A stretch of 64,000 bases of DNA, from contig JBFLKU010000011.1 of assembly GCA_040883315.1 (NCBI GenBank), positions 124,001 through 188,000 of the forward strand, in the 5' to 3' direction. Source of the DNA: JAFGUF01 sp040883315. GTDB taxonomy: Bacteria; Bacillota; Clostridia; Christensenellales; UMGS416. A model generated the notes under the pieces. It worked only from the letters and a program-made list of their open reading frames with translations. It did no database searches and had not been told where the DNA came from. This document shows positions 24,846 to 31,984 of this stretch, piece by piece. Each line of letters opens with the position of its first letter. Within the stretch, counting starts at the first letter, position 1. The position numbers were made by a program, and so were the translations under genes.

Positions 24846-25658
24846 CTATACTGTATACTTAACCAACATCTCTTTTAAATCCTTAATCATATCTTTTATA
24901 TATTGCTCTGATTTTTCATCAAATACTTCATTTCCGTTTTCATCCTTCATTTTTCTTAATGAGGCAACATCTTTAGTTATACTAATTAACATTTTCAATA
25001 TTTCAATTTTCGCCTCTTCTTCTGATGTTGGATTCTTCTTTTTACTTTTAATTTCCCCTATCGCCTGCTTAACAGACAACTCACCTTTATCGACAGCCTC
25101 CTGCATCTCACGTGGCTGTTCAGCAAGCTTCTCATATCTGTAAACGTTTCGCTCTGACATCTTTGTAGCTTTACTTATCCATTTAGCAAGATTATCAATG
25201 CTGTCATTATCCTGCATCAATGATTTTAAGTATTGAACTTCTCTTGCTTTTTCTGAAGGCTTTCTATCCCTTTGTGTCGAGTTCGCTGTTATTAGCATTA
25301 TTTGTGCAAATGCTTTTTCTTCTGGAGTTCTTGCAATAATCTCTCTAGCTTCTAATTCAAATATGCCTAATATCTTAGCAATTCTGGTTCTCCTATGTCC
25401 GGAAACTATCATGTATCTTCCAGCATGCGTTTCGCTTTTCAATATTACTATTGGATTTAAGATACCATTACGTTTGATATCCTCTTTTAAAAACTCATCC
25501 GCCTCTTTATCATATTCATATATTTTATTATTCTCAGGATTTTCATCTAACTGATTAATGTTTATCTTCTTGTAAACTAATTCGTGTTTGCTGCTTTCTG
25601 GATTAATTTCATCAAATCCTAAGTCCATGTTATTAAAATCTATTTTTGTATTTGTCAT
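24846..25658 (-). CDS. ParB/Spo0J-like partition protein
   Basis: 270 aa. The N-terminal ParB nuclease-like core has LDENPENNKIYEYDKEADEFLKEDI, GILNPIVILKS and MIVSGHRRTRIAK (about 35-95). A helix-turn-helix and coiled-coil rich C-terminus follow (residues 120-270, KPSEKAREVQYLK...MSERNVYRYEKL). It is co-oriented with and 66 nt downstream of a ParA gene, with a 17-nt palindrome between. Together they should partition or stabilise the element during circular stages. Confidence 0.85.
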   Translation of the reverse strand: MTNTKIDFNNMDLGFDEINPESSKHELVYKKININQLDENPENNKIYEYDKEADEFLKEDIKRNGILNPIVILKSETHAGRYMIVSGHRRTRIAKILGIFELEAREIIARTPEEKAFAQIMLITANSTQRDRKPSEKAREVQYLKSLMQDNDSIDNLAKWISKATKMSERNVYRYEKLAEQPREMQEAVDKGELSVKQAIGEIKSKKKNPTSEEEAKIEILKMLISITKDVASLRKMKDENGNEVFDEKSEQYIKDMIKDLKEMLVKYTV

Positions 25659-25687
25659 TTATTATATTCCTTTCAATTAGTGGATGA

Positions 25688-25704
25688 ACTGCCCCGAGGG
25701 CAGT
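25688..25704. repeat. ACTGCCC-CGA-GGGCAGT palindrome between parA and parB
   Basis: A copy of the palindrome family found at 24589, 24818 and 26523. On the transcribed strand no T-run follows, so it is not a simple terminator; an operator or parS role fits better. Confidence 0.6.
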
Positions 25705-25724
25705 CCATATAATTTGTTGTGTAT

Positions 25725-26492
25725 TTATCCGCAGTTTTCAATAAGTTCATCTACAAAATTCTTATAGGTGATAGCTGCCTGACAATCCGGACTAAAATGA
25801 TTTATTGGTACGCCTGCAAATGTCGATTGTTCAACTAAAGTGGACTTTGCAATTAGCGAATCATATGCATTCAGGAAATGATTTTGTTTAATAGATTTAA
25901 CAACACCGTTTATAACATTTCTCCTTTTTTCGTGAAGAGTTATGAGTGTTCCAAACCCATTATAATTCTGCATATACGGCTCATAATTTTTGATAAACAT
26001 CAATATCCTTTTTATTCCGTCCGTGCTAAATTTCCGTGGAGATGTCGCTATTACAATATTAGTTGCCGGCATTATTGCATTAGTAATTATCTGGTCTAAA
26101 GCCGGCGGACAATCAATAATTATGAAATCATATTCTGCTTTGCTGCTGCTTATTGCACGGGTCAGGATATTGTCCTTGTCGGGTATCATTTCAACTGTTA
26201 GTTTAGATAGTGCTGATACAAATGCTCCTGAAGAGGGTATTAAGTATAAGTTATCAAATTTCGTTTTCATCGCTACATCATCTATGTTTTTTCCATTAAA
26301 GAAAATATCAAATATCGTCAACGTTTCTTTTTCCGGTCTTACTCCTACTGCTGCAGTTGCATTTGCCTGTTGATCTAAATCCAGCAACAGTGTCTTATAT
26401 CCTCTTTCTGCCAAAATGCTTGCTGTTGTTACCGCTGTTATTGTTTTGGCTACACCGCCTTTATTGTTGATTACTGGTATTATATTTGTCAT
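25725..26492 (-). CDS. ParA/Soj-type partition ATPase
   Basis: 255 aa from ATG 26492, with AAGGAG 7 nt upstream; the longer frame to 26564 only translates a palindrome. The deviant Walker A motif NNKGGVAKTITA (about 8-19) has the signature first lysine. Walker A' (YDFIIIDCPPAL) and TNIVIATSPRKFSTDG follow. ParA ATPases move ParB-bound DNA. The gene follows the relaxase gene and precedes parB on the same strand. Confidence 0.9.
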   Translation of the reverse strand: MTNIIPVINNKGGVAKTITAVTTASILAERGYKTLLLDLDQQANATAAVGVRPEKETLTIFDIFFNGKNIDDVAMKTKFDNLYLIPSSGAFVSALSKLTVEMIPDKDNILTRAISSSKAEYDFIIIDCPPALDQIITNAIMPATNIVIATSPRKFSTDGIKRILMFIKNYEPYMQNYNGFGTLITLHEKRRNVINGVVKSIKQNHFLNAYDSLIAKSTLVEQSTFAGVPINHFSPDCQAAITYKNFVDELIENCG

Positions 26493-26522
26493 TGGTTTGC
26501 TCCTTAAATAATTTTGTTTTAT

Positions 26523-26541
26523 AACTGCCCTAGGGGCAGTT
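26523..26541. repeat. AACTGCCC-TAG-GGGCAGTT palindrome upstream of parA
   Basis: A fourth copy of the palindrome family, in the 60-nt gap between the relaxase stop and the parA start. Its position upstream of parA suits an autoregulatory operator or partition site. Confidence 0.6.
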
Positions 26542-26553
26542 CCGTTTAGGATG

Positions 26554-27702
26554 CTATCTTTCATAGTCTATTTTTTTAGATTTTTTCTTGTGATCGGCTC
26601 TTGCTTTTTCAAGAATTTCATCTGTTTTTTTTGAACCGATTGCTTCCCTTAAATGTTTATAATCTTCAGCATTTTTTGATAACTTTGCATTATCTTTCTT
26701 TACACCTTTAAATACATATTCTAGTGCATTTTTATCGGATTTTAGTACATCCATTTCATACTGCAAATCTCTGTACTTGTTTCTCATTCTGAGGTAAGCT
26801 GAGATTACACTTTTAATAACCGACTTCAAGCTGTCTACAAGAGGATCAATTAATTTTTCTTTATACGTTTTGGTGTTCATTAATGGCTGCGGCTGTGGCA
26901 CCTGCCATTCATCATTGTTATAATATTTGTCAACATTCAAACTTACAAATTCCTCATCCTCTTTAAGCTGAGATAGTTTATCTTCAATTCGCACTATCTC
27001 TTTTTCTAATTGAACAACTTCCTTTTCACGTTCCTGCTTTTTAAAATCAAGAACATCCAAATGAGGTCTGTGTGTTCCAAGCTCTTTCCAAATAACTTTA
27101 TGTTTCTCCATTACCAAAGCCAGCTCTTCTTTTTCTGCTTGCACCCATTTGTTCCATTCAGTTTCACTTCGTGAATCTCCGGTATAGCCTTGCTGTGCAA
27201 GAGCCTTTTTTAAAGATACTCTGGTTTCAAGTCCTCGTTTGCTTCCTGTTGTAAATGGTACAAAGTCTATATGCAGATGAGGTGTTTCTTCGTCCATATG
27301 TAAGTGGGCTGAAAACACCCTAAGCTGTGGATTCCTTTCCTGAAAGTTATTCATAAAATCGGTTAGTATCGTTTTTGCTAGTTGTCCGTTTTCATCTCTT
27401 GCATTCATGTCATCTTTATTTCCGACTTGAAATATGACTTCATGAAACAATTTTTCTTGTTTACCTGTTCTAATCTTTACATAATAATCTTCTATTCTTC
27501 TATCATCTCTGGTTTGTTTATCATTGTATTTTTTCTGAGCTTCATCAAATAGCTGATGATAAACATCCTTAATGTTATCATTGCAGAATAATATGTTGTT
27601 TTCCGTCCTTTCTGCATCTACGTTATTCGCAATAAACCTTCGATTATTATGGTTGACTGAACCCTTTCCTATCATTACGCTAACGCTTCGTTCGATAGTC
27701 AA
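26554..27702 (-). CDS. MobV-type relaxase (plasmid recombination enzyme, Pre/Mob)
   Basis: 382 aa as given, TTG start; an ATG at 27675 (nine residues in) is the alternative because GGAGG directly abuts the TTG. The N-terminal IGKGSVNHNNRRFIANNVD and the metal/active-site motif SAHLHMDEETPHLHIDF (131-147) with clustered His, Asp and Glu are diagnostic of the MobV/Pre family. The C-terminal 200 residues are coiled-coil. The relaxase nicks oriT and pilots the strand during mobilization. It is flanked upstream by an inverted repeat that is a good oriT candidate. Confidence 0.88.
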   Translation of the reverse strand: MTIERSVSVMIGKGSVNHNNRRFIANNVDAERTENNILFCNDNIKDVYHQLFDEAQKKYNDKQTRDDRRIEDYYVKIRTGKQEKLFHEVIFQVGNKDDMNARDENGQLAKTILTDFMNNFQERNPQLRVFSAHLHMDEETPHLHIDFVPFTTGSKRGLETRVSLKKALAQQGYTGDSRSETEWNKWVQAEKEELALVMEKHKVIWKELGTHRPHLDVLDFKKQEREKEVVQLEKEIVRIEDKLSQLKEDEEFVSLNVDKYYNNDEWQVPQPQPLMNTKTYKEKLIDPLVDSLKSVIKSVISAYLRMRNKYRDLQYEMDVLKSDKNALEYVFKGVKKDNAKLSKNAEDYKHLREAIGSKKTDEILEKARADHKKKSKKIDYER

Positions 27703-27773
27703 CCTCCTTTTTCTAACGTGCCGCCGGCAAGCCGCAAAGCATCTTTTGGCATTTATGCCTAAAGTGCTTTTGC

Positions 27774-27794
27774 GTTACTTTTGCCAAAAGTAAC
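27774..27794. other. oriT candidate upstream of the relaxase gene
   Basis: GTTACTTTTG (27774-27783) and CAAAAGTAAC (27785-27794) form a perfect 10-bp inverted repeat around one base, 72 nt upstream of the MobV gene. MobV oriT sites are typically short inverted repeats just upstream of mob. The surrounding 170 nt between repA and mob contain no gene. Confidence 0.5.
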
Positions 27795-27875
27795 AAAACT
27801 TTCACCGCAGCATATCAGCACAACTGTGCAATATTGCTTGTGTTTATAATGCAACAGCCTTGCAAACTTAAGCTA

Positions 27876-28874
27876 TCAGGCGAATCTCCAGTACCAGCAG
27901 TCACCTGACTTTTTAGATTTTACCGATAAGTTCTTTTTCGCTTGATCTAGTACTCTTTTTGATATGCCTAACGATATTGCTTTAGCAAGTATTATTTTCT
28001 GTTCAACATCTCCGTTTGCTAGCATATCCGATATTAGCTTCTCTGCCATCTTCAGCTTGTTTTCACTTTTACCGCCGGATAATAAATCATCTACTGAAAT
28101 CTCATATTGTCCAAGCCACGTAAATCCATTTTCTTCACCTAGTTCAAACGCTATTGATTTCCCTTCTGGTGCAAGCGAACTTTTACCATGAGCAATCACT
28201 CTTATATGAGGTTTGTCTTTAATTCTCCCTACAATCAGTACACTACGTGCAGCTGCCTGAAAGTCTATTGATCCCAATCCCCTGTAAGTTGATTTTGCAC
28301 CTTTGGATTTGTTCATATGACCAATTAGTACAATGGCACATTTATATTCATCCGCCATTTCACCAAGTCGCTTAAGAATAGGTCTGATTTCATTGGCTCT
28401 GTGCATATCAATGTTTTCACCTAAATATGCTTGTATTGGGTCAAGTACAACAAGTCTTGCTCCGGTTTCCTGAATAGCAGTCTCCAGTCTTCCATCTATC
28501 ATTGATAATGGATATTTACTTTCGTCTATGACTTTGATTTTTGTACAGTCAGCATTTGCTTCAACCAGCCTCGGCTTTATCGTGTCGTTGAGCCCGTCTT
28601 CTGCTGATTGATAAATAATATTAATAGGACTAGCAAGATGGGTTTCTTCACCGACACAGGGCAACGTCTCGCCTTTACTTAATATTGAAGCGAGCTGTAG
28701 AGCAAAGGTAGTTTTGCCTTCTCCTGGATCACCTTGTACTATGGTTATCTTTCCGTAAGGTATGTATGGATACCATAACCAGTCCACTTCTACTGCTGCA
28801 ACGTCTTCCATATTTATTATTCTTAAATCATCATCTGCTTCTATTTCCATTGCAAACTCTAAGAATTTATTCAA
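27876..28874 (-). CDS. RepA-like hexameric ATPase/helicase (AAA_25 type)
   Basis: 332 aa, TTG start with AGGAG upstream. A RecA-like core has Walker A VQGDPGEGKTTFALQ (about 47-61), a Walker B-like LVVLDPIQAYLGEN, the QSAEDGL motif, and a LIGHMNKSKG sensor segment, as in RSF1010 RepA-type helicases of mobilizable elements. The C-terminal 90 residues look like a winged-helix domain. It probably supports replication of the excised element. It lies between the MobC-like gene and the oriT region. Confidence 0.82.
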   Translation of the reverse strand: MNKFLEFAMEIEADDDLRIINMEDVAAVEVDWLWYPYIPYGKITIVQGDPGEGKTTFALQLASILSKGETLPCVGEETHLASPINIIYQSAEDGLNDTIKPRLVEANADCTKIKVIDESKYPLSMIDGRLETAIQETGARLVVLDPIQAYLGENIDMHRANEIRPILKRLGEMADEYKCAIVLIGHMNKSKGAKSTYRGLGSIDFQAAARSVLIVGRIKDKPHIRVIAHGKSSLAPEGKSIAFELGEENGFTWLGQYEISVDDLLSGGKSENKLKMAEKLISDMLANGDVEQKIILAKAISLGISKRVLDQAKKNLSVKSKKSGDCWYWRFA

Positions 28875-28981
28875 TGAATTTCTCCTTTCTTTTTGTTGAA
28901 TTCAATCAAGGAGCTGTGATATACTATCTGTGTTGAGAGATTATATATACAGCTCATTGTTGTAATAATGTCTGAAAATTC

Positions 28982-29320
28982 TTATCCATTCGGGTAGGAA
29001 TTTTTTTTGGATAGTCCTTCCATCAGCGATGTTATTTGATTAATTTTATCAAGCTGTTCATCTGTTATTGGAATATTTTCAGAAATCAATTTAAGTTCAG
29101 TTAAAATTTCATCTATCTTATTCCGCAGTGCTTTATACACTCTTGGATTGCCAATAACCACAATGTCCTGCTCTAAGCTTCGCTTGATTAAATAGTCCTG
29201 CTTGCTTAGTCCTGACAATTGAACTCTGTAATTTAGTTCTTCACATTCCTCTGGTGACATACGAAATGCCACACTCTTGCTTCTCCAACGTCCCTTATCA
29301 TCTTTTACTTTTGCCGACAT
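28982..29320 (-). CDS. MobC-like relaxosome accessory protein
   Basis: 112 aa. RSKSVAFRMSPEECEELNYRVQLSGLSKQDYLIKRSL (about 13-49) has the ribbon-helix-helix pattern of MobC-type mobilization proteins. The remainder is helical. AGGAGG lies 8 nt before ATG. Its place, 15 nt after the integrase and before repA/mobV, is typical of clostridial mobilizable elements. Confidence 0.72.
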   Translation of the reverse strand: MSAKVKDDKGRWRSKSVAFRMSPEECEELNYRVQLSGLSKQDYLIKRSLEQDIVVIGNPRVYKALRNKIDEILTELKLISENIPITDEQLDKINQITSLMEGLSKKNSYPNG

Positions 29321-29335
29321 ATTCTGCCCTCCTTT

Positions 29336-30403
29336 CTAACGCTCAACGTCCAGTCTTTTTGCCATCTCCGTCTGCCTTGACGGAAACAAGTGCGCATAGT
29401 TGTAAGTGATATCAATACTTTCATGTCCAACACGGTCTGCTATAGCGATTGCTGAAAATCCCATATCAATTAATAGCGATATATGCGAGTGCCGTATGTC
29501 ATGAATACGTATCCTCTTAACTCCTGCCTGTTTTGATCCTCTATCCATCTCATGATGCATATAACTTTTAGTGATAGGAAATATCCTGTCAGTGGATTCC
29601 AACTTGTAAAGTTGGCTTAGATATTCCTGCATCTCCTTCACCAGGAATTCAGGCATTTGAATTATTCGATTGCTTTTTGGTGTTTTAGGGTCAGTTATTA
29701 TATCCCTGCCTTTAAGACGTTGATAGGATTTATTAATTCTTACTGTGGATTTTTCAAAATTGAAGTCGGCACTTGTTAATGCAAGTAGTTCTCCAATCCG
29801 TATTCCGCACCAGTAAAGCATTTCATATGCATAAAATGATACTGGTTTGTCCATCATGGCATCTGAAAATCTGGTGTATTCTTCTTTTGTCCAGAACATC
29901 ATTTCTCTGCCTTTGGCTTTTCCCATGCTGCCTGCTTTGGCTGCAGGGTTTACTGTGAGTCCGTAATACTTAACTGCGTGATTAAAAATGGCACTAATTT
30001 GATTATGTATTGTTTTTAAATAAACTGGTGAAAATGCTTCGCCCTTTTCATTTCTGTAGTCTATCATTTTATTCTGCCAAGTTATAATATCTGTTGGTTG
30101 AATATCACACATTCTGCGCTTTCCAAAGTAAGGCAGCAGTTTTGTCCGGATTATAACTTCTTTCTTATGCTGTGTATTTTCTTTAAGGCGATTTCGCATA
30201 TCGTTGTTATAAGTCTCAACAAAACTTTCAAAAGTCATTTCTAAGTTGGAACCTGTCTTCTGCAATTGTTCACGTTCCCAAGCAAGCGCATCCCTTTTTG
30301 TAATAAATCCTCTTTTGCTGGTTTGCTTTCGCTCACCCATCCAATTAGTATAACGGTATATAACTCGCCATGTATTTGTCTCAGGTTCTTTATAAACCCC
30401 CAT
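29336..30403 (-). CDS. tyrosine site-specific integrase
   Basis: 355 aa. An N-terminal AP2-like arm-binding domain (1-50) and SAM-like core-binding domain (55-160) precede the catalytic domain. Catalytic residues are visible: Arg202 (GIRIGELLAL), Lys243 (TPKSNR), His301 and Arg304 (IHDIRHSH), His327 (GHESID) and Tyr336 (TYNYAHLF). The ATG directly abuts the excisionase stop codon. It should recombine the guaA 3'-end core and bind the TTGTTGYCA-like arm repeats at the element ends. The gene is 1.6 kb from the right attachment site. Confidence 0.95.
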   Translation of the reverse strand: MGVYKEPETNTWRVIYRYTNWMGERKQTSKRGFITKRDALAWEREQLQKTGSNLEMTFESFVETYNNDMRNRLKENTQHKKEVIIRTKLLPYFGKRRMCDIQPTDIITWQNKMIDYRNEKGEAFSPVYLKTIHNQISAIFNHAVKYYGLTVNPAAKAGSMGKAKGREMMFWTKEEYTRFSDAMMDKPVSFYAYEMLYWCGIRIGELLALTSADFNFEKSTVRINKSYQRLKGRDIITDPKTPKSNRIIQMPEFLVKEMQEYLSQLYKLESTDRIFPITKSYMHHEMDRGSKQAGVKRIRIHDIRHSHISLLIDMGFSAIAIADRVGHESIDITYNYAHLFPSRQTEMAKRLDVER

Positions 30404-30601
30404 CTAATCATTCCCTTCGTTATAATCTCCATAGCATACCTTTTCACAGAAATATTTTCTGTTTATTCTGCCAGCCACTGTTATATAACCTTTCTTGCTC
30501 AACTCAAGGTTAAGCTTTTTAATCATCTTGTAGGCATATGATTCTGATACACCAAGTTCTTTTGCTACATCCTCTGCTCTCAAAAATGTTGTGTTTTTCA
30601 T
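30404..30601 (-). CDS. excisionase / small HTH regulator
   Basis: 65 aa. FLRAEDVAKELGVSESYAYKMIKKLNLELSKKGYITVAGRINRKYF is a MerR/Xis-like winged helix-turn-helix ending in the basic GRINRKYF wing common to excisionases of Gram-positive elements. It ends immediately before the integrase ATG, so the two are translationally linked. Confidence 0.8.
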   Translation of the reverse strand: MKNTTFLRAEDVAKELGVSESYAYKMIKKLNLELSKKGYITVAGRINRKYFCEKVCYGDYNEGND

Positions 30602-30910
30602 TAATTAAATTCCTTTCGTTCTTGTTTTGATGGTTTTCCAGCTAAAATTACATAGACTCCTCCCTTCAATAGATTTGTGCCAAGCACGCCCGGAGTTTAT
30701 GTCGAGCTCGGCTTTTGTTTTGTGTGCTTTCCCCCAACCCCGTTCCTACCTCCGACCTTGTTTGATCAAGACGCGTATTTTCGGCTACGGCGGATATTAT
30801 CCCTGTGATGCATCGCTACTCCGGGGAAGCGACCTCTAGTAAGAGCGTACCGATATCTGATTGGCTGCACTATTCAGTTTTCAAGGTGCTATAGCATATC
30901 TGCTATAGTT
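30602..30910 (-). promoter_or_regulatory. GC-rich structured leader of the xis-int transcript
   Basis: About 280 nt with much higher GC than its surroundings and no supported gene. On the minus strand it forms TCGCT/AGCGA and GCCGAGC/GCTTGGC stems. Near its 3' end is a strong ribosome site, GGGAGGAG, followed by ATG TAA (30648-30653), a start codon immediately followed by a stop. It lies between the divergent XRE promoter and xis, so it is probably a regulatory leader controlling excision genes. Confidence 0.5.
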
Positions 30911-30927
30911 CATATATTATACTTACC

Positions 30928-31005
30928 ATATATGTTCTTGTCAAGTGCTTTTAATAAACATATTTATTTTATTTATTGACATTACTTAAACATATATGCT
31001 ATACT
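30928..31005 (+). promoter_or_regulatory. XRE regulator promoter and operators
   Basis: TTGACA (30976-30981), an 18-nt spacer and TATACT (31000-31005) form a strong promoter for the XRE gene. ACATATATGC within the spacer and CCATATATGT about 50 nt upstream are inverted copies of one motif, likely operators for the regulator, allowing divergent control of xis-int. Confidence 0.65.
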
Positions 31006-31037
31006 TATCTCACAATCATTTGATAGGAGTAATTATT

Positions 31038-31541
31038 ATGGCAACTGGCGAGAGAATCAAGTTCCACCGTAAACAACGAGATGTAACACAAAAGTACTTA
31101 GGCATGAGTATTGACTTTGATGAAAAAAACGCTGATGTTCGTATAGCACAGTACGAATCCGGTAAAAGAACCCCAAAGGAAGATATACTTAATAGAATCG
31201 CCGAAGTCTTTGATGTCAGCCCAAAAGCACTGGACGTTCCTGACATTGATAGTTATGAGGGTATTATGCATACCTTGTTCACTCTTGAGGATTTGTATGG
31301 TTTACAAATAAACAATATTGACGGAGAGATTTGTTTAACTCTTGATAAAACCAAAGGACATACCTACCTTTCTATGTTTGAAATGTTCAACGTTTGGTAT
31401 AAAGAATCCAGTAAACTAAAATTTGATGAAATCACCAAAGATGAATATGATTACTGGCGTTATAACTATCCTCGTATTGAGGAAGAACGTACTAAAGCTA
31501 AGCTTGATGCTCTTAGAGAAGAACGAAACAGAAACATCTAA
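31038..31541 (+). CDS. XRE-family regulator of the island
   Basis: 167 aa from ATG 31038, with TAGGAG 8 nt upstream; an extended frame from 30996 would overlap the -10 box. The N-terminal HTH (GERIKFHRKQRDVTQKYLGM...VRIAQYESGKRTPKEDILNRIAEVFDVSPKAL, about 4-68) is followed by a conserved 100-residue C-terminal region (MHTLFTLEDLYGLQI). It probably represses the divergent excision genes. A broken homologue lies at 12100. Confidence 0.88.
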   Translation: MATGERIKFHRKQRDVTQKYLGMSIDFDEKNADVRIAQYESGKRTPKEDILNRIAEVFDVSPKALDVPDIDSYEGIMHTLFTLEDLYGLQINNIDGEICLTLDKTKGHTYLSMFEMFNVWYKESSKLKFDEITKDEYDYWRYNYPRIEEERTKAKLDALREERNRNI

Positions 31542-31761
31542 TTTATTTTCTTTAAGTCTGTCATCATGCATCACTTTTAAGTTGGTTGTTGCTGTTCTTG
31601 TAGCTCTACTTATCGGAATCCCGATTGACCTAGTATCTCTCTCATTAGGACTTGCTCAGACGTGGTTAGCAATCGAAGGAGGAAAAGTTATGGACAATTG
31701 TAAAGACACGGTGGTATGCGGCGCGCACGGAGTGACCTCGTCAATACTTTGGAAACCGTAG
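31507..31761 (+). CDS. possible small membrane protein after the XRE gene
   Basis: 84 aa if started at ATG 31507, which overlaps the XRE gene by 35 nt. It has one hydrophobic helix (KLVVAVLVALLIGIPIDLV) and a Cys-containing tail. No ribosome site precedes 31507. An internal ATG at 31690 has an excellent GGAGG 8 nt upstream and would give a 23-aa peptide (MDNCKDTVVCGAHGVTSS...). Either or neither may be real. Confidence 0.35.
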   Translation: MLLEKNETETSNLFSLSLSSCITFKLVVAVLVALLIGIPIDLVSLSLGLAQTWLAIEGGKVMDNCKDTVVCGAHGVTSSILWKP

Positions 31762-31822
31762 GAGCAAGAGTTACAGCATTAACAAGTGCCGATAGAAGGT
31801 TCGATTCCTTCTCGCTCCACCA
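31761..31822 (+). ncRNA. tRNA/tmRNA-like 3' module ending in CCA
   Basis: A perfect T-arm (GAAGG 31795-31799, loop TTCGATT, CCTTC 31807-31811) is followed by acceptor strand TCGCTCC and ACCA (31819-31822). A 5' strand GGAGCAA at 31761 pairs 6 of 7 positions, giving a 62-nt molecule without a D-arm. GGAGTGA at 31729 would pair 7 of 7 with one wobble but gives no recognisable D or anticodon arm. It is too irregular for a functional tRNA call. A strong terminator follows within 6 nt. Confidence 0.45.
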
Positions 31823-31827
31823 TAACA

Positions 31828-31867
31828 AAAGAGCTAACTGACATTTCTAAATCAGTTAGCTCTTTTT
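31828..31867 (+). terminator. strong intrinsic terminator
   Basis: The 14-bp stem AAAGAGCTAACTGA/TCAGTTAGCTCTTT (31828-31841 and 31852-31865) with a T-run ends the XRE-side transcript. Confidence 0.9.
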
Positions 31868-31894
31868 AAAATTGAATATTTAATTATACAGTCA

Positions 31895-31914
31895 CTGTTG
31901 CCAAAACGTTGCCA
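31895..31914 (+). repeat. integrase arm-type repeats at the right end of the island
   Basis: CTGTTGCCA (31895-31903) and ACGTTGCCA (31906-31914) are 11 bp apart, with the same sense and motif as 13604-13623. They lie 59 bp before the guaA core. Confidence 0.6.
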
Positions 31915-31972
31915 TTACAGCACCTTAGTGGTCGAAAACCAGCTTATAAGTAGCTTTCTTAGACTTCTTTAC

Positions 31973-31984
31973 CTACTCCCACTC
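31973..31984. repeat. attR core in the guaA 3' end
   Basis: CTACTCCCACTC covers the last codons and stop of guaA. It is the direct repeat of 13493-13504. Integration here keeps guaA's coding end intact. Confidence 0.72.

Larger units (their letters stand above)
13493..31972. mobile_element. integrative mobilizable element inserted at the guaA 3' end
   Basis: The element is about 18.5 kb and is bounded by the 12-bp direct repeat at 13493 and 31973. Inside each end lie two repeats of TTGTTGYCA type, 11 bp apart (13604-13623 and 31895-31914). It encodes a tyrosine integrase, excisionase, XRE regulator, MobV relaxase, MobC-like protein, RepA-like ATPase and ParA/ParB-like proteins. No type IV secretion genes are present, so it would need a helper to transfer. 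The left 11 kb is cargo dominated by restriction-modification and probable anti-phage genes. Confidence 0.78.

Noticed and set aside
26493..26564. N-terminal extension of ParA
   Set aside because: It translates a palindrome repeat; the ATG at 26492 has a proper ribosome site and matches ParA starts.
30627..30839. Open frame of 70 codons across the GC-rich leader
   Set aside because: It has no ribosome site, improbable composition and runs antisense to the xis leader; the region is better read as structured non-coding DNA.
31729..31822. Full-length class II or selenocysteine tRNA
   Set aside because: A 7-bp acceptor stem can be drawn from 31729, but no D-arm or anticodon arm forms; only the 3' module is supported.
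31542..31822. tmRNA gene
   Set aside because: The T-arm and CTCCACCA end resemble tmRNA, but there is no 5' GGGG..GGATTCGAC segment or recognisable tag peptide ending in Ala-Ala upstream.
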